From Collinsella aerofaciens ATCC 25986 (GTDB lineage Bacteria; Actinomycetota; Coriobacteriia; Coriobacteriales; Coriobacteriaceae), in NCBI RefSeq assembly GCF_010509075.1, contig NZ_CP048433.1, positions 496,001-560,000 of the forward strand: 64,000 nt of DNA, in the 5' to 3' direction. The notes under the pieces are model-generated. The model was not told the origin of the DNA. It made no database searches and saw nothing but the letters and a program-made list of their open reading frames with translations. Each line of letters opens with the position of its first letter. The stretch's first letter is position 1. Position numbers and translations under genes: made by a program. Below, one piece after another: positions 30,950 to 39,232 of the stretch.

Positions 30950-32217
30950 CGATCATCGGGGCGGGGCCCGGAAACCCCGACTTGCTCTCGCGCGCGGCGC
31001 TCGACGCGATCGACATCGCCGACGTGGTCATCGGTGCTCATCGCGCGCTTGCCGGCATCGACGTGCCGCCCGACGTGGTGAGATGCGAGCTCGTGAAGAC
31101 GGCGGACATCGTAGCCGCGCTCACCGATGCGGCGTCGTGGCAGCGCGCCGTGGTCGTGATGACGGGCGATGTGGGGCTGTTCAGCGGCGCGCGCCGCCTG
31201 GTGGAGGCGCTCTCCGGCGACGCGCAGGTGGACGTGCGCGTTGTTCCCGGCATAAGCTCAGCGTCGTATCTCGCCGCGCGTCTCGCGCGTCCATGGCAGG
31301 ATTGGCGCTTCGCGAGCGCTCACGGCGTGGCGTGCGACATCGTGGCCGAGGCCGAGCGCGCAGGTGAGCTCTTCCTCGCCACGTCGGGCGGGGAAGACCC
31401 CTCGCGGCTTTCGGGCGAGCTTGTGCAGGCGGGCTTCGGGGACGCGCGCGTGACGGTGGCCGAGCGCCTGTCGTACCCCGACGAGCGCATCACCTGCGCG
31501 ACCGCAAGTGAAATCGCAGGTCAGACGTTCGACGACTTGAACGTGATGCTTATCGAGTTCGCAGGCGGCGCCGGGTCGCCTGTGGGCTTTAGCGCATCCC
31601 GCGCCGCGAGCTCCCGCTGGCCGTACGCTTCCTCGGGCATTCCCGACGAGCTCTTTATCCGCGGCGACGTTCCCATGACCAAGCAGGAGGTGCGCGCCGT
31701 CGCGCTCGCGAAGCTGCGCCTTACCGCGACCGACACCGTGTGGGACGTCGGCGCCGGCACGGGGAGCGTATCGATCGAGGCGGCGCTCGTCGCGCGAGCG
31801 GGGTCGGTATGGGCGGTCGAGCGCAACGCGACCGGCGTGCGGCTCATCCGAGAGAACGCGGATGCATTCGGGTGCGGCAACGTGCATGCGGTCCCCGGCG
31901 TCGCCCCCGAAGCGCTCGCGAAACTGCCCGTCCCCGACGCCGTGTTCGTCGGCGGGAGCGCGGGCGAGCTTCCCTCCATCTTGGAGGCGGCGCTCGAGAA
32001 GAACTCGCAGGTTCGCTTGTGCGTGCCATGCGTCACCGTTGAGACGCTCACCGAGGCGTGCGCGCTCCTCTCGGGTTCGCGCTTTAAGGGGTTCGAGGCG
32101 TGCCAGGTGTCGGCCGCCCGCGCCGAGGCTGTAGGCTCGCACCATCTCATGAAGGCGCAAAACCCCGTGTTCCTCGTCAGCGCGCGTGGTGCAGGTGGGG
32201 AAGGCGGCGCCCGGTGA
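30937..32217 (+). CDS. cbiET: Cobalt-precorrin-7 C5-methyltransferase / C15-methyltransferase decarboxylase fusion
   Basis: 426 residues. N-terminal CbiE (about 1-205) starts KVTIIGAGPGNPDLLSRAAL and has VVMTGDVGLFSGARRL. C-terminal CbiT (about 245-420) begins DVPMTKQEVRAVALAKL, with SAM motif I WDVGAGTGSVSIEAAL. The two are separate in Salmonella but fused in CobL-type enzymes, as here. The ATG lies inside the end of cbiH. The stop overlaps the GTG of cbiA. Confidence 0.92.
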   Translation: MRKVTIIGAGPGNPDLLSRAALDAIDIADVVIGAHRALAGIDVPPDVVRCELVKTADIVAALTDAASWQRAVVVMTGDVGLFSGARRLVEALSGDAQVDVRVVPGISSASYLAARLARPWQDWRFASAHGVACDIVAEAERAGELFLATSGGEDPSRLSGELVQAGFGDARVTVAERLSYPDERITCATASEIAGQTFDDLNVMLIEFAGGAGSPVGFSASRAASSRWPYASSGIPDELFIRGDVPMTKQEVRAVALAKLRLTATDTVWDVGAGTGSVSIEAALVARAGSVWAVERNATGVRLIRENADAFGCGNVHAVPGVAPEALAKLPVPDAVFVGGSAGELPSILEAALEKNSQVRLCVPCVTVETLTEACALLSGSRFKGFEACQVSAARAEAVGSHHLMKAQNPVFLVSARGAGGEGGAR

Positions 32218-33596
32218 GCACGTCCATCCCGCGCTTCATGGTCGCTGCGCCCTCGAGCGGGAGCGGCAAGACGGTCGTAACGTGCGCGCTCCTGCGCGCG
32301 CTCGCGCGCCGCGGCCTTGCATGCGCGGCCTTCAAATGCGGCCCCGACTACATTGACCCGCTCTTTCATCGCCGCGTCGTGGGTGCGCGCTCGGGCAACT
32401 TAGACGGCTTCTTCACCGACGCCCCGACGCTGCGCGCCCTGCTCGCACGCGGCGCCGCGGGCGCGGATGTCGCGGTGCTCGAGGGGGTCATGGGCTTCTA
32501 CGACGGCATGGCGCCCGGCGTGTCCGATGCGAGCAGCTACCAGGTTGCGCGCGACACGGAAACGCCGGTCGTTTTAGTGGTGAACGGGCGCGGGGCGTCT
32601 TTATCGCTCGCCGCCGTAATCCGCGGCATCGCCGAGTTCCTGCCTTGTGCGAACGTGCGCGGCGTCGTGCTGAACAAGACGAGCGCCGCTGCCTGCGCCT
32701 ATGCGGCGCCTTCGATCGAGAAGCACACGGGCGTCGCGGTTTTGGGGAATATCCCCGCCGACGAGGCGTTCTCGCTCGAAAGCCGGCATCTGGGGCTTGT
32801 GACCGCCGACGAGGTGGAGCAGCTCTCCGCGCGCATCGATAAGATGGCCGAGCTGGTGGAAAAGAGCGTCGACGTCGACCGCTTGCTCGAAATAGCGGCG
32901 ACGGCACCCGATATCTGCGAGGAACCTTACCGGTTTGAGCCGATCGCGGGAGCGCGGCCCATCATCGCCGTCGCGCGTGACGAGGCGTTCTCGTTCTACT
33001 ACGAGGAGAACCTGCGCGCGCTCGAGGACCTGGGTTGCGAGCTGGCCTTTTTCAGCCCCCTGTGTGATAGCGAGTTGCCCCGGGGGACAAGCGCCCTCTA
33101 TCTGGGAGGCGGCTACCCGGAGCTCCATGCGCGGCAGCTCTCCGAGAACGCGCCGATGCGCGAGGCGGTGCGGCGTGCGGTGGAATCCGGCATGCCGACG
33201 GTCGCCGAATGCGGTGGGTTTCTGTACCTGCAGCGCGAAATCGCCGATAGCGAGGGGCGGCGCTGGCCTGTTGCGGGCGCCCTTGAGGGCGCAAGCGAGA
33301 ACGGGGGAAGGCTGTCCCATTTCGGGTACGTGGAGCTCACTTCTCAACGCGACGGACTCTACGGGCCGCGCGGCACACGCATCCGCGCGCACGAGTTCCA
33401 CTACTGGCAGTCCACCTGCCCGGGCGGCGACTTCTGGGCGCAGAAGCCCCGGCGCGACAAGGGGTGGCCGTGCATGACGACCACCCCGTCCCTGGTTGCG
33501 GGCTTCCCGCATGTGTACTATCCTGCGAACCCCGACGTTGCGCGCGCGTTCGCGTCTGCCGCAGTGTCGTTCGCAGAGAGGAGACGGCATGGCTGA
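32214..33596 (+). CDS. cbiA: Cobyrinate a,c-diamide synthase
   Basis: 460 residues from GTG 32214, overlapping the cbiET stop by 4 bp; ATG 32238 is an alternative. It uses glutamine and ATP to amidate the a and c side chains. N-terminal P-loop VAAPSSGSGKTVVTCALL, then CGPDYIDPLFH and GVMGFYDG. The C-terminal class I amidotransferase domain has the nucleophile in VAECGGFLYL and a later His in AHEFHYW. It overlaps cobT by 8 bp. Confidence 0.93.
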   Translation: MSTSIPRFMVAAPSSGSGKTVVTCALLRALARRGLACAAFKCGPDYIDPLFHRRVVGARSGNLDGFFTDAPTLRALLARGAAGADVAVLEGVMGFYDGMAPGVSDASSYQVARDTETPVVLVVNGRGASLSLAAVIRGIAEFLPCANVRGVVLNKTSAAACAYAAPSIEKHTGVAVLGNIPADEAFSLESRHLGLVTADEVEQLSARIDKMAELVEKSVDVDRLLEIAATAPDICEEPYRFEPIAGARPIIAVARDEAFSFYYEENLRALEDLGCELAFFSPLCDSELPRGTSALYLGGGYPELHARQLSENAPMREAVRRAVESGMPTVAECGGFLYLQREIADSEGRRWPVAGALEGASENGGRLSHFGYVELTSQRDGLYGPRGTRIRAHEFHYWQSTCPGGDFWAQKPRRDKGWPCMTTTPSLVAGFPHVYYPANPDVARAFASAAVSFAERRRHG

Positions 33597-34731
33597 AGTA
33601 ACCGAAACCGCGCTTGCCTGTATCCGCGAGGAAGTCGAGCGCGCGTTCTCGTCGGCGCCGGGCGCCGTGCTCGAAGCCGCGCTCTCCCGGATCGCGCCCG
33701 CAGACGAGTGTGCCCGCGCCGCCGCGTACGCCGCGTGGGACTCCATCGCGCACCCTTTGGGGGGATTGGGCGACTTTGAAGACGCCGTCGCGTGTATCGC
33801 CGCGGCTCAGGGGAGCGCCGAGGTGGCCGAGTTTCCCCGTGCGCTTGCGGTATTCTTCTCCGACAACGGGGTCGTTGCCGAAGGCGTGTCGCAAAGCGGA
33901 CAAGACGTGACGCGAGCCGTCGCGCGCAACATGTGCGAGGGGGCCACGAGCGCCTGCCGCATGGCGGCGTTCGCGGGTGCCGAGGTCGTGCCCGTCGACG
34001 TGGGTATGGCCCGGGGCATAGAAGACGCGCGCATGGTGCGCGCGAACGTGCGGCGGGGGAGCGGCAATATCGCGCACGGCTCCGCTATGTCTCGCGATGG
34101 GGCCGTGCGCGCGATCGAGGTCGGAATCGCCGTCGCGTGCGGATTTGTCCGCGCCGGCGTGCGCCTTCTCGCCGCGGGCGAGATGGGCATTGGCAACACG
34201 ACCACCTCGGCGGCGGTGGCCGCAGTGCTCCTCCGGGCGGACGCGCGGAGCCTCGTCGGGCGCGGCGCGGGGCTCTCGGACGCCTCGTTCGCGCGCAAGC
34301 GCGACGTGGTCGAGCGCGCTATCGACGCGAACTCGCCCGATCCCGCCGACCCGATCGACGTGCTCTCGAAGGTGGGCGGCTTCGACATCGCGGCGATGTG
34401 CGGTTTCTACCTGGGGGCCGCGGTCTCGAAGGCGCCGGCGCTCCTCGACGGGGTCATATCCTGCACGGCGGCCCTGTGCGCGGCGCGCCTGTGTCCAAAC
34501 GCCTTGGGCTACCTCATGGGCACCCACGCATCAAGCGAACCCGCAAGCCAGGAGCTCCTTCGCGAGCTCGGCATAAAGGCACCCCTCGACGCAGGCATGC
34601 ACTTGGGCGAGGGCGCGGGCGCCATGGCGTATCTGCCCCTTCTGGATTCGGCGCTGCGCGTGTACCGGGATGGGAAGACGTTCACGGCGACTGGCATGGC
34701 TGCTTACGAGCATTTCGAGGCTGGGATATGA
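33589..34731 (+). CDS. cobT: Nicotinate-nucleotide-dimethylbenzimidazole phosphoribosyltransferase
   Basis: 380 residues. CobT activates the lower-ligand base as its alpha-riboside phosphate. Motifs: FFSDNGVVAEGVSQSGQDVT (usually GDHG, here SDNG), AGEMGIGNTTTSAAVAA and HLGEGAGAM near the C-terminus with the catalytic Glu. About 30 residues longer than Salmonella CobT. GAGAGGAGA precedes the ATG. The SDNG change concerns a normally conserved His and may reflect substrate preference. Overlaps cobU by 4 bp. Confidence 0.92.
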   Translation: MAEVTETALACIREEVERAFSSAPGAVLEAALSRIAPADECARAAAYAAWDSIAHPLGGLGDFEDAVACIAAAQGSAEVAEFPRALAVFFSDNGVVAEGVSQSGQDVTRAVARNMCEGATSACRMAAFAGAEVVPVDVGMARGIEDARMVRANVRRGSGNIAHGSAMSRDGAVRAIEVGIAVACGFVRAGVRLLAAGEMGIGNTTTSAAVAAVLLRADARSLVGRGAGLSDASFARKRDVVERAIDANSPDPADPIDVLSKVGGFDIAAMCGFYLGAAVSKAPALLDGVISCTAALCAARLCPNALGYLMGTHASSEPASQELLRELGIKAPLDAGMHLGEGAGAMAYLPLLDSALRVYRDGKTFTATGMAAYEHFEAGI

Positions 34732-35276
34732 CGGTGACGTTCGTTATCGGCGCCGCCGCGAGCGGCAAGAGCGCCTATGCCGAGTCCCTGTGCCTCGGGC
34801 ACGACGGCCCCCGCGTGTACCTGGCAACGATGGAGCCCTTCGGGGAAGAGGGCGCCCGCCGCATCGCGCGCCATCGGGCGCTGCGCGAGGGCAAGGGGTT
34901 TTCCACCCTCGAGCGCACGCGTGACGTGGGCGCCGCAGTGCCCGGGCTTCCTCGCGGCTGCACGCTTCTTTTGGAGGACGTGGGCAACCTGGTTGCAAAC
35001 GAGCTTTTCGCGGAAGGCGGCTTGTCCCCGCGTGACCCCGACGCTGTGGCGCGCGAGGTGCTCGGAGGCATTGAACGGCTCGCTCAGGCCGCTGCGTATA
35101 CGGTGGTGGTCTCCGTTGACGTGTTCGCCGATGGGATGCGCTACGATGAGGGGACCGAGGCATGGAGGCGCGCGCTCGCGCGCGTGAACGCGGGCGTGGC
35201 GGCGCTGGCCGACCGCGCAGTCGAAGTGGTATGCGGGATTCCCGTGTGGATGAAAGGCGAAGGACCTATAAGGTGA
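34728..35276 (+). CDS. cobU: Adenosylcobinamide kinase / guanylyltransferase
   Basis: 182 residues, normal for CobU. The P-loop is GAAASGKSAYAE (residues about 8-19), followed by YLATMEPFGEEGARRIARHR with the guanylylated-His region, LLEDVGNLVANELF, and CGIPVWMKG at the end. It phosphorylates adenosylcobinamide and transfers GMP to give AdoCbi-GDP for CobS. ATGA overlap with cobT and GTGA overlap with cobS. Confidence 0.93.
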   Translation: MTVTFVIGAAASGKSAYAESLCLGHDGPRVYLATMEPFGEEGARRIARHRALREGKGFSTLERTRDVGAAVPGLPRGCTLLLEDVGNLVANELFAEGGLSPRDPDAVAREVLGGIERLAQAAAYTVVVSVDVFADGMRYDEGTEAWRRALARVNAGVAALADRAVEVVCGIPVWMKGEGPIR

Positions 35277-36040
35277 AGATAGCAGAGGCAATCGGCGCGG
35301 CGTTCGGAACGTTCTCGCGCATCCCCGTCCCGAAATCGGCCTGGACCGATTTCGGATCAACCCATGCGCTTGCCGCGTTTCCCCTGGTGGGCCTTGCGGA
35401 AGGCTTCCTCATGACGGCGTGGGGGTACGTGGCGAACCTGCTCGGCGTACCTGCGACCATCGTCGCGGCCGTGCTCGCGGCGCTGCCTGTGGCGGTGACG
35501 GGAGGCATCCACCTAGACGGGCTCTGCGACACCTCCGATGCGCTTGCAAGTTGGGCCCCACGCGAGCGAAAGCTCGAGATCATGCACGACCCGCGGGCGG
35601 GCGCCTTCGGGGTCATCGGTGTTGTCGTGTACCTTATTCTGCAGTTTTCCCTGTTCACCGCGCTGCCGCTTACGGCGGGGACGTTCCTTGCGCTTCTGTG
35701 CTCGCTCGTGTTCTCCCGCGCGCTTTCGGGGCTCGCCGTTGAATGCTGGCCTGCCGCGCGGGCGGACGGCATGGCCGCGGGGCTCTCGCCTGCGAAGAAG
35801 CGCGCGGCGATCGTCGTGCCGCTTTGCGCTTTCGCTGCGGCTTCGGCTGCAGGGATGGTCGCGTGCGTTCAGGCCGTCGGCGCCCTTATGGCGGTGGCGG
35901 GGCTTTTGGCGCTCGCGTGGTACCGCCATGTTGCCCTGTCCCGCTTCGGCGGGGTGACGGGGGATTTGGCCGGATGGTTTCTGCAATGGGCCGAGCTCGC
36001 GATGCTTGCCATGTTGGTGGCGGGGGGCATGCTCCTATGA
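35273..36040 (+). CDS. cobS: Adenosylcobinamide-GDP ribazoletransferase (cobalamin synthase)
   Basis: 255 residues from GTG 35273. Polytopic membrane enzyme joining AdoCbi-GDP to alpha-ribazole (phosphate). Family motifs: FGTFSRIPVPKS near the N-terminus, GGIHLDGLCDTSDAL (metal-binding Asp residues), EIMHDPRAGAFGVIG. About six hydrophobic segments follow. Its product would be dephosphorylated by the phosphatase domain of the next gene. Confidence 0.93.
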   Translation: MKIAEAIGAAFGTFSRIPVPKSAWTDFGSTHALAAFPLVGLAEGFLMTAWGYVANLLGVPATIVAAVLAALPVAVTGGIHLDGLCDTSDALASWAPRERKLEIMHDPRAGAFGVIGVVVYLILQFSLFTALPLTAGTFLALLCSLVFSRALSGLAVECWPAARADGMAAGLSPAKKRAAIVVPLCAFAAASAAGMVACVQAVGALMAVAGLLALAWYRHVALSRFGGVTGDLAGWFLQWAELAMLAMLVAGGMLL

Positions 36041-37038
36041 TTCTCGTGGTAGGTGGTGCGCATTCGGGGAAGAGGACCTTCGTGCGCGAAAAGCTCGGGT
36101 TCGCGGCGGACGATTTCGTCGACGCGGCGCAGCAAGCGGAGGGCGGCGTGCCCGCGGCTTTTGCCGGCCGCATCGCGTACCGTGCTGAGGAACTCGTACG
36201 CGCGCTCGACGCTGACCGGGCGCTCGAGCGGCTGATCGGCTTCGACGCAGTGATTCTGTCCTTGGTCGGCTCGGGGGTCGTCCCCATGCGTGCGGAAGAC
36301 GCCCAATGGCGCGAGCGCGCGGGGCGCCTGGGATGCGCGCTCGCTGCGCGCGCCGACGTCGTCGTGCGCATGACGTGCGGGATTCCCCAGGTCATCAAAG
36401 GAAACCTTGCCGATGCGCCTCGAGGGACGCAGGGCGCGGGCGCGCCTTTGGAAGTCGTCTTCGTGCGCCATGGTGCCACGGCGGGCACGGAAGGCCATCG
36501 CTACAGCGGGGCGGGCACCGACGAGCCCCTGTCGAGCGCGGGCGAGCGCGCTTTGCGCGACCTCACGTGCAATCGTGACGTGTTCCGTGTTATCACGAGC
36601 GGCATGGCCCGCACCGACCAGACGGCGCGCATCCTCTTCCCGAACGCGGAGCTTATGGCGTGCCCCGGTCTGCGCGAGATGGATTTCGGCGACTTCGAGG
36701 GGCGAAGCGCCGCCGAGCTTAAAGAGGATGCGCGCTACCGCGCCTGGGTAGACTCCTGGTGCGAGACGCGCTGCCCGCATGGCGAGGGCAAGAGCGATTT
36801 CACCCGCCGCGTCGTCGCGGCGTTTCGGGAGGCGTGCGAATCGGAGTGTGCCCAGGGGAGCGGGCGCGCCGTCTTCGTCGTTCACGCGGGTACCGTGAAA
36901 GCGCTGCTCTCCGAGCTAGCTGTCCCGAAAATGGGATACTTCGACGTGCATACCGAGCCGGGCGGCGCATGGGCCGCCACCTGGGATGGGCGCTGCCTTC
37001 GCGACGTTCGCCCCGCTTCGGGGGGCGATGCTCGGTGA
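36037..37038 (+). CDS. CobU-like P-loop domain fused to CobC-like alpha-ribazole phosphatase
   Basis: 333 residues. Residues 1-130 look like a diverged CobU: VVGGAHSGKRTFV (Walker A 6-13), VVRMTCGIPQVIKG at the end of the domain, but the segment equivalent to YLATxxxxDxEMxxRIxxHR is lost. Residues about 138-333 are a histidine phosphatase: VVFVRHGATAG (RHG at 144-146), second His in FVVHAGTVK. The phosphatase half probably removes phosphate from alpha-ribazole phosphate or cobalamin phosphate (CobC). The role of the kinase-like half is unknown, as a complete CobU is two genes upstream. Confidence 0.82.
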   Translation: MILVVGGAHSGKRTFVREKLGFAADDFVDAAQQAEGGVPAAFAGRIAYRAEELVRALDADRALERLIGFDAVILSLVGSGVVPMRAEDAQWRERAGRLGCALAARADVVVRMTCGIPQVIKGNLADAPRGTQGAGAPLEVVFVRHGATAGTEGHRYSGAGTDEPLSSAGERALRDLTCNRDVFRVITSGMARTDQTARILFPNAELMACPGLREMDFGDFEGRSAAELKEDARYRAWVDSWCETRCPHGEGKSDFTRRVVAAFREACESECAQGSGRAVFVVHAGTVKALLSELAVPKMGYFDVHTEPGGAWAATWDGRCLRDVRPASGGDAR

Positions 37039-38012
37039 TGACGATTCTTGCCGTCGCCGCCGGGTTCGCGGCCGACCTTGCCTTCGGCGACCCGCGCTGG
37101 CTTCCCCATCCCGTCGTCGCCATGGGACGCGCGATCACGTGGGCCGAAGGCCGCCTGCGGGGCGCATTCCCGCAAACGTCCGCGGGCACGCGCGCCGCAG
37201 GGCTTGTGCTCGCCGTGGCGCTTCCGCTTGCGTGTTGGCTTTTGACCTGGGGAATCCTGCATCTTTGCGGCATGGTTCACCCCGGTTTGCGCTTTGTGGC
37301 CGAGGCATGGGCGAGCTATCAGATTCTCGCGGCATGCGAGCTGCGCCGCCAGAGCCTGGCCGTGGCCCGCGCGTTCTCGAAGGGCGGCCTTGTCGCGGCG
37401 CGCGAAGCCGTCGGGCTCATCGTGGGACGCGACACGTCTGTTCTCGACGAGCAGGGCGTTGCGCGCGCCGCCGTGGAAACGGTGGCGGAGAACGCGAGCG
37501 ACGGCGTCATCGCGCCGCTTTTCTACCTTATTATCGGGGGTGCGCCCTTGGGCATGGCGTACAAGGCGGTGAACACGCTCGACAGCATGGTGGGCTACAA
37601 AAACGAGCGCTACATCGACTTCGGCTGCGCCTCGGCGCGCCTCGACGATGCGGTGAACTGGATTCCCTCGCGCTTATCGGCCCTGCTCATGATCTCCGTG
37701 TGCCCGATCGTCGGGCTCGACGCGTGCGGGGCGGCGCGCATCTGGCGCCGCGACAGGCGTCGCCATGCGAGCCCGAACGCGGCGCAGACCGAGTCAGCGT
37801 GCGCGGGCGCGCTCGGGCTGCGCCTGGCAGGACCCGCGGTGTATTTCGGCAAGCTCGTTGAGAAACCGACGATAGGCGACGCGTCCCGCGAAATCGAGTG
37901 GGGCGACATCGCCCGGGCGACAAGGCTCATGCTCGCCGCGTCCGTATGCGCGCTCGTCGTCTTCGGTGCCGCACGCGCGGCGGTCGTGCTCGCCGTGGGG
38001 GCGATTGTATGA
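37038..38012 (+). CDS. cbiB: Adenosylcobinamide-phosphate synthase
   Basis: 324 residues; ATG 37038 overlaps the preceding stop by one base (GTG 37035 is an alternative). Membrane protein joining aminopropanol phosphate to adenosylcobyric acid. Motifs: FAADLAFGDPRWLPHPVVAMG, ETVAENASDGVIAPLFY, MVGYKNERYIDFG and PSPNAAQTESACAG-type residues (SPNAAQTESACAGAL). Works with CobD, which is next. Confidence 0.93.
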   Translation: MTILAVAAGFAADLAFGDPRWLPHPVVAMGRAITWAEGRLRGAFPQTSAGTRAAGLVLAVALPLACWLLTWGILHLCGMVHPGLRFVAEAWASYQILAACELRRQSLAVARAFSKGGLVAAREAVGLIVGRDTSVLDEQGVARAAVETVAENASDGVIAPLFYLIIGGAPLGMAYKAVNTLDSMVGYKNERYIDFGCASARLDDAVNWIPSRLSALLMISVCPIVGLDACGAARIWRRDRRRHASPNAAQTESACAGALGLRLAGPAVYFGKLVEKPTIGDASREIEWGDIARATRLMLAASVCALVVFGAARAAVVLAVGAIV

Positions 38013-39232
38013 GGGAAGACCACGCCGCGCCCCAGGCTGCCGGGGGAATCCTACGCGCCCGTACGCATGGGGGCAGCGCGCAATCGCTCGGCATCGCTTG
38101 CGAAGGGGGCGCCTCCGACCTCATTGACTTCTCGGTGAACGTGAATCCGGCAGGCCCTTCGCCGCGCGCCGTCGCCGCAGCTTGCAAGGCGCTTTCTCGA
38201 ATCGACGCCTACCCCGATAGGGAAAGTCTTGCCCTCGTTCGCGCCCTAGCGCGCGCCCAGGGCATTCCCGAAGATACTATCGTCTGCGGCGCGGGCGCGT
38301 CCGATATCATCTGGCGGCTCGCCGCGGCGGTGCGCCCGAAACGCCTCGTCGTGTGCGCGCCGACGTTCTCTGAATATGCGGAGGCGGCATCGTACTACGG
38401 CGCATGCGTGCAGGAGTTCCCGCTCTCCGAAGCGGACGACTTCGACGTGCCCGCCTCCTTCGCCCGCGAGATCGAGGGGCCGGGAGACGTGGCGTACCTC
38501 TGCAATCCGAACAACCCGACGGGGCGCCTCGTCGACCCCAGCGTGATCGATGCCGCGGCTTGCCGCTGCGAGCAGGTGGGCGCGCTGCTCGTCGTGGACG
38601 AGTGCTTCCTCGGATTTGCGCCCGACGCCCGCGAAAGGAGCGTGGCCGCACGCGCCGCGTGTTCGCACCATGTGGCCGTGCTCTCCGCGTTCACCAAGCT
38701 CTACGGAATGGCAGGGTTGCGGTTGGGGTATCTGATCAGCGGAAACGCCCAACTCATCGAGGGGATTCGCCGGGCGGGGCAGGCGTGGCCCGTCTCCTCG
38801 GTCGCCGAGGCCGCGGGCATCGCCGCCCTGGAAGACGTCGAATACGTCTCGCGTACGCGCGATGTATTGGCGGGCGAGCGAGCGTGGCTTTCCCTCAAGC
38901 TCTCCTCGCTCGGGCTTTCCGTCGTGCCGTCGGATGCGAACTTCCTTTTAGTCCGCACGCCGGCGAAAGACATTCCCGAGCGCCTGTATAAACAGGGGGT
39001 TTTGGTCCGCACGTGCGACTCGTTTTCGGTACTGTCCCGTTTCTGGTGCCGCGTCGCGGTGCGCACGCGCAAGGAGAACGCCCGGCTTGCGATGGCGTTC
39101 AGCCGCGCGCTTCGGGCGGAAGGCGCATCGGGCGAAGGCGAACCCGACGAACGGGGCGGCGCTTCTTGCAGCGGCGCTATGGCGGGCGCGGATGGCCGAG
39201 GCTCGGCGAAGGAGGTCGATACCCGTGGGTAG
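38009..39232 (+). CDS. cobD: L-threonine-O-3-phosphate decarboxylase
   Basis: 407 residues, fold type I PLP enzyme that makes aminopropanol phosphate for CbiB. The N-terminus has HGG and DFSVNVNPAGPSP; YLCNPNNPTGRL, VVDECFLGFA and the PLP lysine in SAFTKLYGMAGLRLGY follow. It is somewhat long, with about 45 extra Gly/Ala-rich residues at the C-terminus after FSRALRA. Overlaps cbiB by 4 bp and cbiP by 8 bp. Confidence 0.9.
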   Translation: MREDHAAPQAAGGILRARTHGGSAQSLGIACEGGASDLIDFSVNVNPAGPSPRAVAAACKALSRIDAYPDRESLALVRALARAQGIPEDTIVCGAGASDIIWRLAAAVRPKRLVVCAPTFSEYAEAASYYGACVQEFPLSEADDFDVPASFAREIEGPGDVAYLCNPNNPTGRLVDPSVIDAAACRCEQVGALLVVDECFLGFAPDARERSVAARAACSHHVAVLSAFTKLYGMAGLRLGYLISGNAQLIEGIRRAGQAWPVSSVAEAAGIAALEDVEYVSRTRDVLAGERAWLSLKLSSLGLSVVPSDANFLLVRTPAKDIPERLYKQGVLVRTCDSFSVLSRFWCRVAVRTRKENARLAMAFSRALRAEGASGEGEPDERGGASCSGAMAGADGRGSAKEVDTRG

